Both the position numbers and the translations under genes were made by a program. A model generated the notes under the pieces. The model searched no databases. It worked only from the letters and a program-made list of their open reading frames with translations, and had not been told where the DNA came from. From Nitrobacter sp039808345 (GTDB lineage: Bacteria; Pseudomonadota; Alphaproteobacteria; Rhizobiales; Xanthobacteraceae), in assembly GCF_047824785.1 (NCBI RefSeq), contig NZ_CP181167.1, positions 1,860,001-1,924,000 on the forward strand: a stretch of DNA of 64,000 nucleotides, given 5' to 3'. Of the stretch, positions 1 to 7,586 are shown one piece after another. How positions within the stretch are numbered: position 1 is the first letter of the stretch; every line of letters starts with the position of its first letter.

Positions 1-2
1 GC

Positions 3-149
3 CATACCGTCGTGACCATCCTGTGCGACTCAGGCAACCGCTACCAGTCGAAGCTTTTCAACCCGGATTTCATGCGCTCCAAGAACCTTCCCGTGCCGCA
101 ATGGCTGGAGAGGCGGAGCACGGTGAAGATTCCGCTCGCTCCGGGTTAA
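3..149 (+). CDS. cysK: Cysteine synthase, C-terminal fragment
   Basis: This is the 3' end of a gene that starts left of the window; about 48 codons remain before the TAA at 147-149. The visible peptide (TVVTILCDSGNRYQSKLFNP, then a VPQWLERR tail) matches the end of PLP-dependent O-acetylserine sulfhydrylases, which make cysteine from O-acetylserine and sulfide in the cytoplasm. The PLP lysine lies outside the window. It converges on aapP with only 11 nt between the stops, and no terminator hairpin is visible in that gap. Assignment to the cysteine synthase family is fairly secure; cysK versus a paralogue cannot be settled from this piece. Confidence 0.8.
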   Translation, partial: HTVVTILCDSGNRYQSKLFNPDFMRSKNLPVPQWLERRSTVKIPLAPG

Positions 150-160
150 CGCCCTCAGTC

Positions 161-904
161 TCACCGCAGTATCTGGCTGAGAAAGAGCTGACTGCGCGGG
201 TGTCGCGGATTGGCGAAGAAACTGGCCGGGGTGCCGGACTCGATGATCTGTCCCTCATCCATGAACACGACGCGGTTGGCGACTTCCCTGGCGAATCCCA
301 TTTCGTGCGTGACCACAAGCATGGTCATGCCTTCTTCCGCCAGATCCACCATCGTGTCGAGAACCTCCTTGACCATCTCGGGATCGAGCGCCGACGTCGG
401 CTCGTCGAACAACATGACCTTGGGATTCATCGTGAGCGCGCGCGCGATCGCCACGCGCTGCTGCTGACCTCCGGACATCTGACCGGGATATTTATTCGCC
501 TGATCAGGTATCTTGACGCGCTCCAGAAACTTCATCGCCGCCGCCTCGGCCTCTTTCTTCGGCGTATTGCGGACCCAGATGGGAGCGAGCGTGCAGTTTT
601 CGAGCACCGTGAGGTGCGGAAACAGATTGAAGTTCTGAAAGACCATCCCGACTTCGCGCCGCACGTCGTCGACGCGCCGCAAGTTGGGGCCCAGTTCAAT
701 TCCATCGACGGCGATGCGGCCTTCCTGAAATTCCTCGAGCGCGTTGATGCAGCGGATCAGCGTTGACTTTCCCGAGCCCGACGGCCCGCAAATGACGATG
801 CGTTCGCCACGGCCGACGTCGAGATCGATGTCCCGCAGCACGTGAAAATTGCCGAACCACTTGTTGAGAGCGATGATGGAAACGATGGCGTTTTTATCTG
901 TCAT
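161..904 (-). CDS. aapP: General L-amino acid ABC transporter, ATP-binding protein AapP
   Basis: A 247-aa ATPase that powers amino-acid import at the inner membrane. It shows Walker A GPSGSGKST (residues 40-48), the ABC signature MSGGQQQR (143-150) and Walker B VMLFDEPT (163-170) followed by the D-loop SALDPE. Length and sequence are those of the polar amino-acid (GlnQ/AapP) subfamily. It is the last gene of a leftward operon J-Q-M-P, 13 nt after aapM. In Rhizobium the Aap system takes up a broad range of L-amino acids; the same breadth is assumed here from gene order and similarity. Confidence 0.93.
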   Translation of the reverse strand: MTDKNAIVSIIALNKWFGNFHVLRDIDLDVGRGERIVICGPSGSGKSTLIRCINALEEFQEGRIAVDGIELGPNLRRVDDVRREVGMVFQNFNLFPHLTVLENCTLAPIWVRNTPKKEAEAAAMKFLERVKIPDQANKYPGQMSGGQQQRVAIARALTMNPKVMLFDEPTSALDPEMVKEVLDTMVDLAEEGMTMLVVTHEMGFAREVANRVVFMDEGQIIESGTPASFFANPRHPRSQLFLSQILR

Positions 905-917
905 TGGTTTCCAGGGT

Positions 918-2438
918 TCAGGTTCGCCGATGCGCGTTCAGGCGATGCTCCACGAATAAAGAGTATCGCGACATGCTGAAGCAGAATGCGAAGTAGATGA
1001 GTCCGGTGAATGCGAACCCGGTGAACAGCGTGGTGGGCGTCGCCCATGTGGGATCTGCGAACGAAGCCCGCAAGATTCCCAGCAGATCGAACAATGCGAC
1101 GATGGAGACCAGCGAGGTATCCTTGAACAACGCGATAAAGCTGTTGACCAGTCCGGGAATGACATGCCGCACAGCCTGCGGCATCACGATCAGCCCGGTG
1201 GTCTTCCAGTAGGACAGTCCAAGCGCATGAGCGGCTTCCGCCTGCCCGCCCGGAACCGCCGCGAGACCGCCGCGAATGACCTCGGCATTATACGCCCCCG
1301 CGAACAGCGCGATACCGATCAGGACTCGCACCAGCCCATCGACGGTAAAGTTTCCGGGAAGGAAGAGCGGCAGCATGTAGGTCGCGAAAAACAGCACGGT
1401 GATCAGGGGAACGCCGCGCCAGAATTCGATGAAGGCGATCGAGAAAATCCGGATCAGCGGAAGGGTGGAACGCCGTCCCAGCGCCAGCGCGATTCCGATC
1501 GGTATCGACGACACGATGCCGGTCACCGACACCAGCAGCGTGACCAGCAGTCCGCCCCACAGACGGGTGTCGACAACCGGAAGTCCGCCGCGATCGAGAT
1601 GCATGACCGCGATAACCACGCCCATGCCGGCGAACGCGCCCAGGCTCGTGAGCAAAGCGCCCCAGCCTGCGCGAAATCCGCCGCTGAACAAAAACAGCAG
1701 CAGCGAAACGAACGCAGCCGTGACGCCAAAATCGTACCAGACCGGCTGACCGGAATCCTGGAGCCGATCCCGGAGCGAAGTCAGCGGCGACGCCAGCAGG
1801 TTCAGCCCGTCTCCGGTCGATGCGACGGCGCTTCCCGCCGGCCGCAAGATCGCGCCGAACGCGCCCGCCTCCCCTGACGCGGCGAGTTGCCGTCCGGCAT
1901 TGCCGACGCTCTCCGCGAGGCTCGACAGAAACCCGGCGCTCCAGCTCACGCCGAATCCGGTGATGCCTCCGCCATGCAGCAGGAAAAATGCCGTGACTGG
2001 AAATGCGATAAAGAACAGGCCGGCATTGAGACGCTTGGCAGGCAACCGTGGAACGAGAAGCGGCAGCAGCAGGACGGCCGCCAGCAGGAACGTCAGATTG
2101 ACCCGCCATCGTTCAGGCTCCGGGTAAAAGCCGTAGATGAACTGTGTGATCTTCGCCTGGACGAACGGCCAGCACGCTCCGATGGATCGCCCCCCATCGG
2201 CGGCCAGACACGAGGTTCGGTCCTCGCCTTCCCACACCGCATCGATGAAGAGAAAGCGAACGGCAGGAACAACGAACAACCATATCAGCGCGGCGCCGAC
2301 GAAAGTCAGCAGCGCGTTGCTCGGGGAGTTGAACAGGCGGGTCTGTACGAAGCGGAGCAGGCTTGTCGTCCTGACGGGGGCTCGTCGTTCCGGAACAAGC
2401 TCGTTGCGTACGAACGATGTCGCGGGTCGGGCTGTCAT
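918..2438 (-). CDS. aapM: Amino acid ABC transporter permease AapM
   Basis: A 506-aa inner-membrane permease. The N-terminal half carries several hydrophobic segments, and the C-terminal ~220 residues form a typical BPD_transp_1 domain with the EAA-type loop (GGLAAVPGGQAEAAHALGLS) that contacts the ATPase. The long N-terminal extension with an extra periplasmic loop is characteristic of AapM/AapQ rather than short HisM-type permeases. Its start overlaps the aapQ stop by 4 nt (ATGA), indicating translational coupling. It should pair with AapQ to form the membrane channel. Confidence 0.92.
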   Translation of the reverse strand: MTARPATSFVRNELVPERRAPVRTTSLLRFVQTRLFNSPSNALLTFVGAALIWLFVVPAVRFLFIDAVWEGEDRTSCLAADGGRSIGACWPFVQAKITQFIYGFYPEPERWRVNLTFLLAAVLLLPLLVPRLPAKRLNAGLFFIAFPVTAFFLLHGGGITGFGVSWSAGFLSSLAESVGNAGRQLAASGEAGAFGAILRPAGSAVASTGDGLNLLASPLTSLRDRLQDSGQPVWYDFGVTAAFVSLLLFLFSGGFRAGWGALLTSLGAFAGMGVVIAVMHLDRGGLPVVDTRLWGGLLVTLLVSVTGIVSSIPIGIALALGRRSTLPLIRIFSIAFIEFWRGVPLITVLFFATYMLPLFLPGNFTVDGLVRVLIGIALFAGAYNAEVIRGGLAAVPGGQAEAAHALGLSYWKTTGLIVMPQAVRHVIPGLVNSFIALFKDTSLVSIVALFDLLGILRASFADPTWATPTTLFTGFAFTGLIYFAFCFSMSRYSLFVEHRLNAHRRT

Positions 2439-3640
2439 GCACCCACGCTCCTCGCAACGCGCCGGGAGTAGATGCTCATGATCCCGCTGGTCACCAGCGA
2501 GATCAGCAGATACACGCCCATGGTGATTGCGAGGATCTCGATGGCTTGTCCGGTCTGGCTGAGCGTCGTCCCGGCAAACACGGAGAACAGCTCGGGATAC
2601 CCGATGGCGACGGCCAACGAGGAATTCTTGGTGAGGTTGAGGTACTGATTGGTCAGCGGCGGCAGGATGACCCTCATGGCCTGCGGGACCACGATCAATC
2701 GCAGCGTCGATCCTCGCGAAAGCCCGAGCGCGGCGCCTGCTTCCATCTGTCCCTTGTGCACTGAGAGAATTCCGGCGCGCACGACCTCCGCGATGAAGGC
2801 GGCCGTATATGTCGAGAGCGCGATCGCCAGTGCGACAAACTCGGGGATCAGACGCGCGCCGCCAGAAAAGTTGAAGCCCTCGAGGACCGGCGTTTCGAAT
2901 GTGAAGGGAATACCGAAAACGACAATCGATGCGGCCGGAAGAGCAATCAGCAGACCAAGAGCGTAGGGCCAGACGACCAGCGCTCGTCCGGTCCGAAACA
3001 AGCTGCGACGGGAAAGGCTCCGCAGCACCATGCAGCCGATGATCGCAACCGCTATCGCGACGGCAAACGCGGTCGACCCCTCCTGCCCGATCGGCTTGGG
3101 AATCGCGAGGCCGCGATTGCTCAGAAAGATGCCATCAAGGACCGAGACGCTTTGCTTTGGATTCGGGAGCATCCTCAGCACGGCAAGGTACCAGAACAGA
3201 ATCTGAAACAATAAAGGCAGGTTTCGAACCAGCTCCACATAGCCGCCGGCAATGCGGGATATCAGCCAGTTCGGCGACAAGCGGCCAAGCGCCACCATGA
3301 AGCCGATCACTGTTGCGAAGAAAATGCCGACCGCGGCCACCGCCAGCGTATTCACGAGACCGACAAGGAAAACACGCGTGTAACTGTCGGTCTGGGAATA
3401 CGGGATCAGGGTCTGACTGACCTCAAACCCCGCGGTGTTCGACATGAAACCAAGCCCGAACGCGGTATTCTGCGCTTCCAGGTTTCCTTTGGCGTTGGCC
3501 ACGATCTCATAGCCGACCCACGCAAGGATCGCGACGAACAGCACCTGCAACACAAGTCCGCCCCAGCCCGCACGCCCGCCAAGCGCGCGTCGTAGCCTGA
3601 GAGAAAATTGCAGCGGCGGTTTTCGGGACCCGGTGGCCAT
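2435..3640 (-). CDS. aapQ: Amino acid ABC transporter permease AapQ
   Basis: A 401-aa permease, partner of AapM. Hydrophobic segments begin at about residue 28, a large periplasmic insertion sits in the first half, and the EAA loop appears near the C terminus as GQMEAGAALGLSRGSTLRL. This size and layout match AapQ of rhizobia. The start lies 11 nt downstream of the aapJ stop, and the end overlaps aapM by 4 nt. Role: one half of the transmembrane pathway for periplasmic amino acids delivered by AapJ. Confidence 0.92.
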   Translation of the reverse strand: MATGSRKPPLQFSLRLRRALGGRAGWGGLVLQVLFVAILAWVGYEIVANAKGNLEAQNTAFGLGFMSNTAGFEVSQTLIPYSQTDSYTRVFLVGLVNTLAVAAVGIFFATVIGFMVALGRLSPNWLISRIAGGYVELVRNLPLLFQILFWYLAVLRMLPNPKQSVSVLDGIFLSNRGLAIPKPIGQEGSTAFAVAIAVAIIGCMVLRSLSRRSLFRTGRALVVWPYALGLLIALPAASIVVFGIPFTFETPVLEGFNFSGGARLIPEFVALAIALSTYTAAFIAEVVRAGILSVHKGQMEAGAALGLSRGSTLRLIVVPQAMRVILPPLTNQYLNLTKNSSLAVAIGYPELFSVFAGTTLSQTGQAIEILAITMGVYLLISLVTSGIMSIYSRRVARSVGA

Positions 3641-3651
3641 TCCTGGCGTCG

Positions 3652-4692
3652 CTAGCGGATCGGCGGCGCGTACATGATGCCGCCCTGATTCCAGAGCTTG
3701 TTGAGTCCTCGCGCGATCCCGAGCGGCGAGCCGGCGCCGACGTTACGATCGAACGATTCGCCATAGTTGCCGACAGCCTTGATGATGCGCGAAACCCAAT
3801 CCTTGGAGACGCCGAGCTGCTCGCCGAAATTGCCGTCGGTTCCGAATATGCGCTTGAGTTCGGGATTCCCCGATTTGGCCATTTCGTCAACATTCTTCCT
3901 TGTGATGCCGAGTTCTTCGGCGTTGATCATCGCAAACAGCGTCCACTTCACTAGATCGAACCACTGGTCATCGCCGTGTCGCACCATCGTCGCGTGCGGT
4001 TCTTTCGAGATGACCTCCGGCAGAACCGCATGATCGGCGGGATTGAGGAGCTTCAGCCGCTGGGCGTAGAGCTGTGAAATATCCGACGTGAACACATCGC
4101 ACCGGCCGGATTCGTAAGCCTTTATGGTCTCATCGGCGGTGCTGAACGCAATGACCTCGTACTTCATCTTGTTGCTTTTGAAATAGTCGGCGAGATTCTG
4201 CTCGTTCGTGGTGCCGGTCTGGACGCAGACGGAGGCGCTGTTCAATTCCAGCGCCGAGTTCACCTTGAGGGACTTCCTGATCAGGAAGCCTTGTCCGTCG
4301 TAGTATGTCACGCCGGTGAAATTTGCTCCGAGCGAGGTGTCGCGCGAGAGCGTCCATGTCGTATCGCGCGACAGCACATCGATTTCGCCGGATTGCAGGG
4401 CGATAAACCGGTCTTTCGCGGACAGCGGAACAAACTTGACCTTGTCGGGATCATTGAACACCACTGCCGCGATGGCGCGGCAGATGTCCACGTCAAGGCC
4501 GGTCCAGTTTCCCTTGTCGTCAGGGGCGGAGAACCCCGGCAACCCCTGCGTGACGCCGCACGACAGCGCGCCTCTCGCCTTGACTGCTTCGAGCGTGGTC
4601 TTCGGCTTCGCGGATTCCTGCTCCTGCGCGGATGCCGATTGTAATGAAATACCGGCAACGATAGCAAAAATCGCAGTAAATACGCATTTCAT
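3652..4692 (-). CDS. aapJ: Amino acid-binding periplasmic protein AapJ
   Basis: A 346-aa solute-binding protein (SBP_bac_3 family). The reading frame is open upstream to 4824, but ATG at 4692 is chosen because it opens a Sec signal peptide (MKCVFTAIFAIVAGISLQSA then SAQ). The mature protein shows the ligand-binding pattern of the family: SCGVTQGLPGFSAPD, WTGLDVDICRAIAAAVF-like text, and SRDTTWTLSRD. It is the first gene of aapJQMP and is divergent from metC, the same neighbourhood as the Rhizobium aap locus. It captures amino acids in the periplasm for AapQMP. Confidence 0.92.
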   Translation of the reverse strand: MKCVFTAIFAIVAGISLQSASAQEQESAKPKTTLEAVKARGALSCGVTQGLPGFSAPDDKGNWTGLDVDICRAIAAVVFNDPDKVKFVPLSAKDRFIALQSGEIDVLSRDTTWTLSRDTSLGANFTGVTYYDGQGFLIRKSLKVNSALELNSASVCVQTGTTNEQNLADYFKSNKMKYEVIAFSTADETIKAYESGRCDVFTSDISQLYAQRLKLLNPADHAVLPEVISKEPHATMVRHGDDQWFDLVKWTLFAMINAEELGITRKNVDEMAKSGNPELKRIFGTDGNFGEQLGVSKDWVSRIIKAVGNYGESFDRNVGAGSPLGIARGLNKLWNQGGIMYAPPIR

Positions 4693-5153
4693 GGCAATGC
4701 CTTTCAAGAACGTCAATGGATCCAGTTCGCGCCGTTCAGTCTCGGTGCGGCCGGTCGATTCGTTTCTCCCACCAGAATCAGGCCAAAGACGGACTTTGTC
4801 GATCAAGTGGACGTCGTCGATCAACCGGGGTTGAGAACAGATGAAGCTTCACAGGGGCTTTCTACCCGCGGCCGGCGATAAGTCGAACTCCATCGCTGAA
4901 CCACCGGCGAACTCCAGCATTCGCATCCGTTTCAGCAATGCCTGCGCGTGAAGTGGGATCTGTGTGAAGTGGGGATCAGCGAGCGACATGGATTGCGGGC
5001 GGAGTTTCAAGTTTGACATTCGGCTCTGCGATACACGGGGGTTGACGAAGGTCTTTTCTTTCCTGTTACTACCCGTCTACTCTGGAACTGACATCAGGCA
5101 AATTTCGAGACAGGTGTCAGCGGCAAAATGCCTCGTTTAGCAACGTAGAAGAT
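4693..5153. other. Divergent aapJ-metC intergenic region
   Basis: A 461-nt spacer between the divergent aapJ and metC genes that must hold both promoters. No open frame in it looks like a protein. A TTGACA hexamer at 5013-5018 and a TTGACG at 5042-5047 could be -35 elements for metC, but no convincing -10 follows at the right distance, so they are only noted. I see no riboswitch or hairpin terminator here. Confidence 0.4.
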
Positions 5154-6350
5154 ATGACCTTGTCGAAGAGCGACGGATCCACGGATTCGCTTCGGGCGGA
5201 AACCAGACTGGTCGTTTCGGGTCGAGACACCGCGTCCCAGAAAGGGTTCGTCAATCCTCCCATCGTCCGCGGTTCGACCGTGCTCTATCCGACTGCCGGC
5301 GACCTTTACGCCCACCGCGGAGAATTCCAGTACGGACGGCACGGCACGCCTTCGACCCGCGCGCTGCAGGATGCGCTGATGGCGTTGGAAGGCCCGCATT
5401 GCGCGGGTGTGGGCCTGGTTCCGTCGGGTGTCTCCGCGCTTTCCACGGCGCTGTTGTCCGTGCTGAAGGCCGGCGATCATCTTCTCGTCTGCGATAACGT
5501 TTATCGCCCGACGCGACAGTTCTGCGATGGGTTTCTGGCGCGCTACGGAATCGAAACCACTTATTTCGATCCGTTGATCGGTTCGGGGATCGCCGCGCTG
5601 TTCCGGCCGGAAACCCGCGCGGTGATGGTCGAGGCGCCAGGCTCCCAGTCCCTGGAAATGCCGGACGTCCCCGCGATCGCGGCCGCCGCGCACGCGCGCG
5701 AAGCGATTGTGATCGACGACAATACGTGGGCAACCCCCCTCTTCCGCCGCGCGCTCGAGCAAGGCGTGGATATCAGCATCCAGGCGGCGACCAAGTACAT
5801 CGGTGGGCACTCCGACGTCATGTTCGGAACCATTGCCGCCAACGCCGAAGCCTGGCCGGCGATCGCCGAAACCATCCGCCTGATCGGCCTGTGCGTCGGG
5901 CCCGACGACGTGTTTCTGACCCTGCGAGGATTACGCACCCTTGCGGTGAGGCTCCATCATCATCAGCAGGCCGCCATGAACATGGCGCAGTGGCTTGCGC
6001 GGCGGCCGGAAGTGACGAGGATTCTGTATCCCGCATGGCCGGACGATCCCGGTCATGCGATCTGGAAACGGGACTTCACCGGCGCACCGGGATTGTTCAG
6101 CATCGTCCTCAAGCCCGCGCCGCAGCAAGCGGTCAGCGCGCTGCTCGATACGCTGAAGCTGTTCGGCATGGGTTACTCGTGGGGCGGCTTTGAGAGCCTC
6201 ATCATTCCCTTCGATTGCGCGTCGTATCGGACCGCGACAAAGTGGGCGCCGGGCGGACCCACGCTGCGGCTACAGATCGGGCTTGAGAACGTGGACGATC
6301 TCAAGGCCGATTTCGAGCGGGGTTTCGAGGCTTTCAACGCGGGGCATTGA
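5154..6350 (+). CDS. metC: Cystathionine beta-lyase (PLP-dependent)
   Basis: A 398-aa Cys/Met-metabolism PLP enzyme that cleaves cystathionine to homocysteine, ammonia and pyruvate in methionine synthesis. The PLP lysine is K214 in QAATKYIGGHSDVM; the phosphate-binding YGRHGTPS (60-67) and the IDDNTWATP aspartate (about residue 188) are also present. A cystathionine gamma-synthase activity is less likely given the MetC-like C terminus with YSWGGFESL. The start is the first ATG and has only a weak Shine-Dalgarno. The gene is divergent from aapJQMP, as in rhizobia. Confidence 0.9.
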   Translation: MTLSKSDGSTDSLRAETRLVVSGRDTASQKGFVNPPIVRGSTVLYPTAGDLYAHRGEFQYGRHGTPSTRALQDALMALEGPHCAGVGLVPSGVSALSTALLSVLKAGDHLLVCDNVYRPTRQFCDGFLARYGIETTYFDPLIGSGIAALFRPETRAVMVEAPGSQSLEMPDVPAIAAAAHAREAIVIDDNTWATPLFRRALEQGVDISIQAATKYIGGHSDVMFGTIAANAEAWPAIAETIRLIGLCVGPDDVFLTLRGLRTLAVRLHHHQQAAMNMAQWLARRPEVTRILYPAWPDDPGHAIWKRDFTGAPGLFSIVLKPAPQQAVSALLDTLKLFGMGYSWGGFESLIIPFDCASYRTATKWAPGGPTLRLQIGLENVDDLKADFERGFEAFNAGH

Positions 6351-6360
6351 ACGAGGCCTA

Positions 6361-6462
6361 TAGCGTTTTCGAGCGAAGTGGAATCCGGTTCGCGTGAAGA
6401 AAACGCGTCAAATCAACATCATAGAACCTCGCTTCTGATTCAATCAGAAGCGATAATGCTCT
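6361..6462 (+). repeat. Interspersed palindromic repeat, copy A
   Basis: A ~102-bp element beginning TAGCGTTTTCGAGCGAAG and ending in a perfect palindrome (CGCTTCTGATT, one C, AATCAGAAGCG, 6430-6452) followed by ATAATGCTCTAT. The same module recurs at 57,539-57,642 (opposite orientation) and 61,986-62,094. It sits between metC and the LABN gene. The small open frame across it is a by-product of the repeat: a frame through copy B gives a near-identical peptide. Confidence 0.85.
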
Positions 6463-6520
6463 ATGCGTTTCATGGTCTGCTTCAGACCGCCAAAAGAAGA
6501 AACTGACTACTCTCTGCTTC

Positions 6521-6844
6521 TTACGCCGATGATTGGCGTCCATTGAGAATGATGAAATACAGGTTGCGGAAATAGACGATGAGGCCGAGCGCCTGGCCGG
6601 CGATGAACACCGGGTCTCGCCGGTAAAGAGCGTAAACCAAAAGAAGAACTCCGCCTCCGATCGAGAAGAACCAGAACGCCACGGGGATTACGCTCTTTCG
6701 CGCGCGTTCGGATGCAATCCATTGCACGACGAACCGCATGGTGAAGAAACCCTGCGCAACAAAACCGAGAACTACCCAGCCGTCGAAATTAGCCACGAAC
6801 ACGTCGTAGAAATAGTTCGTCAGCATCCCGGCGATGTCAGCCAT
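6521..6844 (-). CDS. LABN-type small membrane protein (lipid A biosynthesis N-terminal domain)
   Basis: A 107-aa inner-membrane protein with three predicted membrane segments (about residues 23-43, 52-72 and 78-98). It carries the RFVVQWIASERARKSVIPV and FWFFSIGGGVLLLVYALYRR patterns typical of the lipid-A-disaccharide synthase N-terminal (LABN) domain. The LpxB glycosyltransferase part is absent, as in the many stand-alone LABN proteins. Its start overlaps the upstream GT2 gene by 8 nt. With GT2 and GT39 neighbours, an auxiliary or flippase-like role in lipid-linked sugar modification is the natural guess, but the domain has no proven activity. Confidence 0.85.
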   Translation of the reverse strand: MADIAGMLTNYFYDVFVANFDGWVVLGFVAQGFFTMRFVVQWIASERARKSVIPVAFWFFSIGGGVLLLVYALYRRDPVFIAGQALGLIVYFRNLYFIILNGRQSSA

Positions 6845-7586
6845 GACGCGTTACCTCGGTTGCAACTGGCGTCGATTTCTTGCGGCGGATCAGCCACCAC
6901 ACGCCGGCGAGATCAATGATTCCGATCCACAGGCGATCAAAGAATCCGTAATTCGACACGCCTGAACGTCGCGGCCGGTCCGTCACATCGACATAGGCGA
7001 TGTCATAACCCTCCCGCCGCACCAGTGCAGGGAGAAACCGGTGCAGGCCGTCGAAATAAGGCAAGGACAGAAACACCTCCCGCCGAAAGGCTTTCAGCCC
7101 GCAACCGGTGTCGCGCGTTCCATCGCTCAGCACCCAGCTTCGCACCTTATTGGCTACTCGCGACTGGAATTTCTTGAACCCGGTATCCTTGCGGCCGACG
7201 CGCTGGCCCGCGGCGAGACCAATGCGCCCCTCGCCCTTCTCGATCGCCATGATAAGTTCGGGCAGAAATTGCGGATTGTTCTGGCCGTCGCCATCCAGCG
7301 TCGCAACGATCTGACCACGTGCAGCCCGCACCCCGGTCCGAACCGCCGTCGACTGGCCCGATGACTTTTCATGGCGAATCTGGCGCACGGTTCCGCGCTC
7401 GGCCATGATCGCCGCCAACCGCTCAGCGGTCGCGTCGGTGGAGCCGTCGTCGACATAGACGATCTCGTAATCCCATCGGCCGTCGAGCGCCGCCGCGATC
7501 TCCTCGATCAGGGGCGCGATGTTGTTCGCCTCGTTTCGGACAGGCACGACAATGGAAACCGCGGGCGCCGTCGTTCTGGTGGACAT
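6837..7586 (-). CDS. Family 2 glycosyltransferase (polyprenyl-phosphate sugar transferase, ArnC/DPM1-like)
   Basis: A 249-aa GT-A fold enzyme. It begins with SIVVPVRNEANNI, has the nucleotide-binding YVDDGSTD, the metal site TLDGDGQNNP (DGDGQ), and an acceptor region DTGCGLKAFRREVF; this is the dolichol-phosphate mannosyltransferase/ArnC pattern. It lacks the long C-terminal membrane pair of ArnC. Role: transfer of a sugar from a nucleotide donor to polyprenyl phosphate on the cytoplasmic face, to feed the adjacent GT39 enzyme. The donor sugar (mannose, galacturonate, Ara4N or other) cannot be read from sequence. It shares one base with the GT39 gene upstream. Confidence 0.88.
   Translation of the reverse strand: MSTRTTAPAVSIVVPVRNEANNIAPLIEEIAAALDGRWDYEIVYVDDGSTDATAERLAAIMAERGTVRQIRHEKSSGQSTAVRTGVRAARGQIVATLDGDGQNNPQFLPELIMAIEKGEGRIGLAAGQRVGRKDTGFKKFQSRVANKVRSWVLSDGTRDTGCGLKAFRREVFLSLPYFDGLHRFLPALVRREGYDIAYVDVTDRPRRSGVSNYGFFDRLWIGIIDLAGVWWLIRRKKSTPVATEVTRHG

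Noticed and set aside
6358..6543. Small leftward frame with RALSLLIESEA text, and a similar one at 57,528-57,800
   Set aside because: Both arise from the same interspersed DNA repeat, not from a gene.
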